A DNA stretch of 11,581 bases from positions 1 through 11,581 of the forward strand of contig DPSB01000212.1 of the NCBI GenBank assembly GCA_003537495.1. The letters run 5' to 3'. This DNA comes from Cytophagales bacterium (GTDB lineage Bacteria > Bacteroidota > Bacteroidia > Cytophagales > Cyclobacteriaceae). Each line of letters begins with the position of its first letter. Position 1 is the stretch's first letter. The notes beneath the pieces are model-generated. The model saw only the letters and a list, made by a program, of their open reading frames with translations, had not been told where the DNA came from and did not search any database. The position numbers and the translations under genes are program-made. This document shows, piece after piece, positions 6,833 through 11,581 of this stretch.

Positions 6833-9800
6833 ATGAAGAAAATTTTACAATTGAGTATTTTTCTGTTGCTCTTAACCCCACTAGGGGCGTTTGCTCAGGA
6901 ACGTACCGTATCAGGGAAGGTCACTTCCCAAGAAGACGGATTACCCCTTCCTGGTGTAAACGTAGTTATTAAGGGTACAGCACAGGGTGTTGTTACCGAT
7001 GCCAATGGACAGTATTCCATTCCAGTTTCAGGTGATCAAAAGTTGGTGTTTTCTTTTATCGGCTTTTCTCCAATTGAGGAATCAGTTGGCTCAAGAAGTG
7101 TGATAGATGTGATCTTATCAACCGATCTCAAAATGCTTGATGAAATTATAGTTTCAGGCGTTGCAGGTGCCACTGATAAAAAGAAAATGACAGTATCGGT
7201 TACAAAAGTGGGCGAGGCTCAGCTTACGGCAGTACCTGCAATGTCTCTTGCTTCAGCATTGACTGGTAAAGTGGCTGGTTTGAGAACATCATCTGTAGGT
7301 GGAGCTCCCGGTCAACAAGTTGACCTTTTGCTTAGAGGTGATAACGTTCTAAATGTTAGTGCCTCTCCACTTATTTTGATTGATGGGATCATTATGAATG
7401 GTAGCTTGGCTGATATCAACGTAGACGATGTTGAGTCTATGGAGGTAATTAAGGGTGCAGCTGCCTCAGCCTTGTACGGTTCTCGCGCAGGTAACGGTGT
7501 AATTGCCATCACTACTAAAAGAGGTAAAAGTGGTGCGGCTGGAAAACCACAAATCACAATTAGAAATGAATTTGGCTTCCAAAGCCTTCAGCAATTTCTT
7601 GAAACATCAGAATCGCACATGTATAAGCTTGCACCAGACTGGCAACAATTTCAAGGCCAATTCACTAAATACGATGGGGTAACATTTCCTGCCGGATATA
7701 CAGGTGGACATAATCCCGCAATCTCTGGTTCAAGAGTAATTGATGATGATGGATATATGGATAACCCATTTGGGGTTTACAGATTTAATCCTGCCGATGT
7801 ATTTCAAACAGGAAATTCGATGACTAATTACGTGGGTATTGGTAATAAGTCAGAGAAAAACAATGTTTTCTTGTCTTTTGAAAACAATGTTCAAGAAGGT
7901 GTTGTTCAATTTAGGGATGGATATTCAAGACAAAATTTCCGCTTTAACATCGATCAGGAAATTACTCCATGGTTGAGAATCAGTGCATCAAATTTATACA
8001 TCAACAGAAAAATTCAGCAACCATCTGGAATTTTCTACAACGTAGCACGGATGGAAAAGGATGTTGATTTATTCGCGCCTAACTCTGATGGTCAGCCTTA
8101 CAACTTAAGGATAAATCATTTTAATGGTGAGGTGGTTAATCCTTTGTATGGTTTGTATAAACAAAAAGATAACAGAAGTTCTCGCAGGTGGATGGGTAAC
8201 TATACCGCCAATCTGGAATTTACGAGTTGGTTAAATCTTGATGTAACACAAACTTTTGAAATTGAGAATTACAGACGGGAGTTGATTAATCCAAAGGACA
8301 CCTGGAACACCCAGGGCGTTTATACAAATGGAGGACTTACCCATGAAAGTAGTGAAACGACAACTCAGAACACTCAAGCCACTCTTAATATAAACAAGCA
8401 ATTTGGTGACTTGATTATTAAATCGAAGCTTTCATATCTCTACGAAAACCGCCATTATGAGTATACTGATGTTAGTGCTTCTGTGTTCAGAATTTCGGGA
8501 ATCGAGAATTTTGATAATTTCTCTTCGATCAACAATGCAAGCTCAGAGAAGACCTATGAGATAGCGCAGAATTACTTTGCCATTTTAGGTTTAGATTATA
8601 AGGGTAGATATTTGTTTGACGGTATGTTCCGGTACGATGGGTCTTCTCTTTTTGGGCCAGATGCACGATGGAACCCTTACTACAGATTATCTGGAGCCTA
8701 TAGAATTTCTGAGGACGTGACATTGCCTGGTATAGATGAATTGAAGGTTAGAGTTGCCTACGGAACGGCAGGTATTCGTCCTAATTTTGATTGGCAATAT
8801 CAAATATTCTCCCTTAATCAAGGTGTTGCTGACAAATTTCAAAACGGGAACGGCTTTTTGAAACCTTCCCAGACAGCGGAGACGGAGATTGGTTTAAATG
8901 TTGATTTCCTTAAAAGGTTTTCTTTTGAAGGAACTTACGCTCACTCAACTACCACCGATCAATTCCTAAATGTTCAATTGATACCATTCTTGAGCGGTGG
9001 TTATATCCAACAATGGCGAAATGCCGGTACAATTGAATCTAAAACTCTTGAGTTTACCTTAAGTGCAAACTGGATGAAGAAGCAGGACTTCTCATGGAGT
9101 TCAAATCTTGTATTCTCCAGAGTTCGTCAACAAATTACTGAACTTCCAATTCCTGCTTACTGGTTGAATCCTGTAAGTGGTGATGTTACTGCATTTCGTG
9201 TAGCTGCAGGTGAGACTTATGGAGCGATTTACGGCCACCGCATGGTAAGAACACTGGACGAAATGTCTCGTCAGCTCCCGGTAGGTCAAACAATTGGCGA
9301 GTATGAGGTGAACAGTGAGGGGTATGTTATTCGGGCTGGTACCGAGGGAACTGTGAATGAACGTCCTGTACTTTATGCCGAAAACGGCCAAACCTGGTTG
9401 GGCAAAATTGGAGACGGTAATGCCAAATTTAATATGGGTTTCGCGAATACCTTTAAGTATAAAGCACTTACGCTATATGTGTTGCTTGATTGGAAGAATG
9501 GTGGCGATGTTTATAACAGTAACAACCAACGCCTTGCCTTTAATAACGTGAGTAAGGTTCAAGATATGACCAACGTACCGGATGGTGAGAAGAAGGCTGC
9601 AGCATATTGGAACGTAGGTATGTATGATGCAAACTTTGCCAATGCTTATTGGGTGGAAGATGCAAGCTATATGAAGTTGAGAGAAGTGGCTGTTGGATAT
9701 GATGTACCTAAAAAAGTTCTTGAAAAATTCCTGAAAGGATCGATTAAGGGTATTAGCCTCAAAGCTGTTGGTAGAAACCTTTATACGTTTACAGGATATT

Positions 9801-9904
9801 CGGGCTATGACCCGGAAGTAGGTACGGTTAGACAGCCAATTGACGGTATTGGAGCCAACCCAATCTACCGAAACATTGCGTTCTCTTTAGGGTTTAACTT
9901 ATAA
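6833..9904 (+). CDS. SusC/RagA-family TonB-linked outer-membrane transporter
   Basis: A TonB-dependent beta-barrel that imports a nutrient (typically an oligosaccharide or peptide) with its SusD-like lid. The 1023 residues are normal for the family. The signal peptide MKKILQLSIFLLLLTPLGAFA ends at AFA|QE. Residues 24-107 form the carboxypeptidase-regulatory-like domain (VSGKVTSQEDGLPLPGVNVV, FSFIGF), ending in LDEIIVSG, the usual link to the plug. The plug (about 115-231) has LTGKVAGL, LLLRGD, PLILIDG (179-185) and the SusC signature DDVESMEVIKGAAASALYGS followed by RAGNGVIAITTKRG. The remainder is barrel, ending YRNIAFSLGFNL. There is no N-terminal STN domain, so anti-sigma signalling through it is not expected. 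The ATG at 6833 is fixed by the signal peptide. susD starts 18 bases after the stop. Arg codons are more than half AGA/AGG, unlike lepA. The substrate cannot be inferred. Confidence 0.97.
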   Translation: MKKILQLSIFLLLLTPLGAFAQERTVSGKVTSQEDGLPLPGVNVVIKGTAQGVVTDANGQYSIPVSGDQKLVFSFIGFSPIEESVGSRSVIDVILSTDLKMLDEIIVSGVAGATDKKKMTVSVTKVGEAQLTAVPAMSLASALTGKVAGLRTSSVGGAPGQQVDLLLRGDNVLNVSASPLILIDGIIMNGSLADINVDDVESMEVIKGAAASALYGSRAGNGVIAITTKRGKSGAAGKPQITIRNEFGFQSLQQFLETSESHMYKLAPDWQQFQGQFTKYDGVTFPAGYTGGHNPAISGSRVIDDDGYMDNPFGVYRFNPADVFQTGNSMTNYVGIGNKSEKNNVFLSFENNVQEGVVQFRDGYSRQNFRFNIDQEITPWLRISASNLYINRKIQQPSGIFYNVARMEKDVDLFAPNSDGQPYNLRINHFNGEVVNPLYGLYKQKDNRSSRRWMGNYTANLEFTSWLNLDVTQTFEIENYRRELINPKDTWNTQGVYTNGGLTHESSETTTQNTQATLNINKQFGDLIIKSKLSYLYENRHYEYTDVSASVFRISGIENFDNFSSINNASSEKTYEIAQNYFAILGLDYKGRYLFDGMFRYDGSSLFGPDARWNPYYRLSGAYRISEDVTLPGIDELKVRVAYGTAGIRPNFDWQYQIFSLNQGVADKFQNGNGFLKPSQTAETEIGLNVDFLKRFSFEGTYAHSTTTDQFLNVQLIPFLSGGYIQQWRNAGTIESKTLEFTLSANWMKKQDFSWSSNLVFSRVRQQITELPIPAYWLNPVSGDVTAFRVAAGETYGAIYGHRMVRTLDEMSRQLPVGQTIGEYEVNSEGYVIRAGTEGTVNERPVLYAENGQTWLGKIGDGNAKFNMGFANTFKYKALTLYVLLDWKNGGDVYNSNNQRLAFNNVSKVQDMTNVPDGEKKAAAYWNVGMYDANFANAYWVEDASYMKLREVAVGYDVPKKVLEKFLKGSIKGISLKAVGRNLYTFTGYSGYDPEVGTVRQPIDGIGANPIYRNIAFSLGFNL

Positions 9905-9922
9905 AACAAAATCTCTAAGAAT

Positions 9923-11410
9923 ATGAAAATCAATAAATTTTCCTTTGTCGCTTTAGCAACTCTGGGGTTGTTATTTAGTTGCGAGGATTTGGATGTTCCA
10001 AACGAGAATACTCCAGATTTCGCCAGGGTTATATCTACTCCACTAGATGTGGAAACGGTAGCTTCCAGTATTTACAATACTGTTTTTTCAGGTCAACACA
10101 GACTTAATGGTGTAGAGCCCATGTTGGCAACTGCGGCCGATCACGCCACCTGTTCGTGGGGTAACTTTGGTATGCGGGATATGTCATGGGAACCGCGTGA
10201 CTTTGCCTGGAACAATACTCCGGCTTATGCTAATCAGGGACAATCCAAATCATCGTACGATCGCTGGTACTCGGCTATTGGATCAGCAGTTGATGTATTG
10301 ACCGCAATTGATATCCAGGGAATGGATATAGTGATTGATGGTGTTGATCAAACCACCCGCGCAAAGGCCTTTGCGAAATTTGGATTAGGTATGTCCTATG
10401 GAAATCTTGCGTTGATCTTTGATAGAGCTCACGTTGTTGATGAAGTAACTTCAGCAGAAGGTACACTAGAAGCTGCGCTTCCTTACGAGGATGTTGCAGC
10501 AGCAGCAGTAGCGTATCTTGAAGAAGCACTGGCTTTATCAAATGCCTCTTTTACAATTCCGGCAAGCTGGATGGGTGGTCCTGCTGATGTGACCAGCGCT
10601 GATTTTAAAAAGATAATTAATACCTCAATTGCGCGAATTCTTTCCTACCTTCCAAGAAATAGTGCTGAACTAGCGGGTGTAGATTGGAATAAAGTAAGAA
10701 CGCACGCAGATGCTGGAATCACAGCAGATTGGATCATCCAAATGGATGGCACCAACAGATGGTATATGGAATCTGGTGATTACTTGGTTTACCCAGGCTG
10801 GGGAAGAACTGATATGTATGTAGTGAATCTGATGGAGCCTTCTTTACCACAGCATTGGGAAGATAGCCCCACATTTCCACATCCGGCTCAGCCCGCCACT
10901 CCTATGGATGATCGCTTAGTTTCGGATTTTGCCTACTTATCATCTAACGACTTCCTCCCTGCTCGTGGATATTATCATTACAGTTGCTATCGATTAAAGC
11001 GATATGACGCTCAGTACGTTGCTGGAATTGGACCTAAGCCAACAGTTATGTTGGCTGAAAATGATTTACTAAAAGCAGAAGCAAGAGCTTATACTGGCGA
11101 TTTAGCTGGAGCTGCGGCAATTATCAATGCAGGTACCCGTGTAACAAGAGGTGGATTGGATCCGGTTGCTGCAAACCTTACTGATATTGTAAAAGCTATT
11201 CACCATGAAAGACATGTTGAGCTTTATACCACAGGCTGTGGAATTCAGTTTTTTGAAATGAGAAAGCGTAATCTTTTACAGGAAGGTACTCCATTGCACT
11301 TACCTGTACCCGGTCAAACCCTTCAACTATTTGGTTTAACACAGTTTTACACTTTCGGAACGACAGCTAATGCTGATGGTGTAGGGACATCTAATGGAGG
11401 CTGGAGATAA
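9923..11410 (+). CDS. SusD/RagB-family surface nutrient-binding lipoprotein
   Basis: The substrate-capturing partner of the preceding SusC-like transporter. The 495 residues begin with a lipoprotein signal peptide, MKINKFSFVALATLGLLFSC, with the lipidated Cys at 20. The acidic EDLD right after it resembles the acidic surface-export signal of Bacteroidota lipoproteins. TPR-like helices typical of SusD follow: about 110-165 (SYDRWYSAIGSAVDVLTAI, AFAKFGLGMSYGNLALIFDR) and 188-206. The C-terminal region has AENDLLKAEARAYTGDLAGA, IHHERHVELYTTGCGIQFFE (427-446) and GTPLHLPVPGQTLQ, matching the family ER..EL..G and PVP motifs. It is the last gene of the operon: a strong terminator begins 24 bases after the stop. 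No glycosidase, peptidase or regulator is visible after it, so the ligand is unknown. Confidence 0.96.
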   Translation: MKINKFSFVALATLGLLFSCEDLDVPNENTPDFARVISTPLDVETVASSIYNTVFSGQHRLNGVEPMLATAADHATCSWGNFGMRDMSWEPRDFAWNNTPAYANQGQSKSSYDRWYSAIGSAVDVLTAIDIQGMDIVIDGVDQTTRAKAFAKFGLGMSYGNLALIFDRAHVVDEVTSAEGTLEAALPYEDVAAAAVAYLEEALALSNASFTIPASWMGGPADVTSADFKKIINTSIARILSYLPRNSAELAGVDWNKVRTHADAGITADWIIQMDGTNRWYMESGDYLVYPGWGRTDMYVVNLMEPSLPQHWEDSPTFPHPAQPATPMDDRLVSDFAYLSSNDFLPARGYYHYSCYRLKRYDAQYVAGIGPKPTVMLAENDLLKAEARAYTGDLAGAAAIINAGTRVTRGGLDPVAANLTDIVKAIHHERHVELYTTGCGIQFFEMRKRNLLQEGTPLHLPVPGQTLQLFGLTQFYTFGTTANADGVGTSNGGWR

Positions 11411-11433
11411 TTAGAATTTTAATTTCAATTTTT

Positions 11434-11470
11434 AAAGACTGTCCAAATTTAATTTGGCAGTCTTTTTTTT
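11434..11470 (+). terminator. Strong rho-independent terminator of the susC/susD operon
   Basis: AAAGACTG (11434-11441) pairs with CAGTCTTT (11458-11465), and CCAAAT (11443-11448) with ATTTGG (11452-11457), separated by one bulged T and closed by a 3-base loop (5 bases if the last A-T pair is open). An 8-T run (11463-11470) overlaps the 3' arm. The A-rich 5' arm could also make it work in the reverse direction. It marks the end of a two-gene transcript. Confidence 0.92.
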
Positions 11471-11491
11471 GTTCAATGGTTTTGTAAAAGC

Positions 11492-11519
11492 CTCTTAAAA
11501 TTTAATAATATTTTAAGGG
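11492..11519. other. AT-rich inverted repeat downstream of the terminator
   Basis: CTTAAAAT (11494-11501) and ATTTTAAG (11510-11517) are exact inverted repeats with an 8-base loop TTAATAAT; one T-G and one C-G pair extend the stem outward to 11492 and 11519. It could be an operator-like site for the next gene or a second weak 3' structure. No other signal supports either reading. Confidence 0.25.
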
Positions 11520-11570
11520 AGAGTGCATTTTAAAACCGTGCTTTTTGACCAAAATAAGAAGGACAAACTA

Positions 11571-11581
11571 ATGGTATTCAC
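11571..11581 (+). CDS. Possible start of the next gene, cut by the window end
   Basis: An ATG at 11571 has AAGAAGGA just upstream (11556-11563), a better Shine-Dalgarno sequence than most genes in this window have. Only three complete codons (Met-Val-Phe) are visible, so nothing can be said about the product. The rest of 11471-11570 shows no gene. Confidence 0.25.

Noticed and set aside
9101..9391. 96-codon reverse-strand open frame in susC
   Set aside because: It is an antisense shadow of the SusC barrel region with no start signal or motif.
10494..10509. CAG-type trinucleotide run in susD
   Set aside because: It is only a few units long and encodes an Ala run in a normal SusD helix; too short to count as a microsatellite.
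10275..10541. 88-codon reverse-strand open frame in susD, rich in Leu and Gln
   Set aside because: It is an antisense reading of conserved SusD helices; the composition reflects Ala- and Glu-rich codons on the coding strand.

Overview
The window looks like chromosomal DNA from a member of the Bacteroidota, most likely a Cytophagales/Cyclobacteriaceae-type organism. The evidence is an adjacent SusC-like and SusD-like outer-membrane pair, short Bacteroidota-style PabB and PabC proteins, an OmpA-family protein with PD40 repeats, a candidate promoter matching the Bacteroidota consensus TAnnTTTG, and generally weak Shine-Dalgarno sequences. All confident genes are on the + strand. I see no tRNA, rRNA, CRISPR array, insertion sequence or phage gene.

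Layout. (1) 1-1539 is the 3' part of lepA (elongation factor 4), whose start lies before the window. A 70-bp gap follows, holding a long imperfect palindrome (1546-1597) that resembles a dispersed REP/MITE-type element. (2) 1610-4719 is a tight four-gene block: folD, queE, pabB and pabC-like. PabB and PabC make 4-aminobenzoate for folate, FolD interconverts one-carbon folates, and QueE makes a queuosine precursor from a pterin that shares its GTP cyclohydrolase origin with folate. The last two genes overlap by 17 bases. (3) 4766-6661 encodes an exported OmpA-family protein with TPR, PD40 propeller, a carboxypeptidase-regulatory-like domain and a peptidoglycan-binding OmpA domain. This is the domain order of the type IX secretion component PorE, but the signal peptide has no lipobox. 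(4) 6662-6832 is non-coding and carries a candidate promoter. (5) 6833-11410 is a SusC/SusD pair that would import an unidentified nutrient across the outer membrane, closed by a strong rho-independent terminator at 11434-11470. The last 110 bases are non-coding apart from a possible start of the next gene at 11571.

The window is mostly ordinary core and envelope biology. The points most worth checking are the palindromic element after lepA, the folate/queuosine clustering, the PorE-like architecture without a lipid anchor, the isolated SusCD pair with Arg codon usage unlike lepA, and the non-standard or ambiguous starts of pabB and queE. I did not find convincing evidence of an undescribed system.
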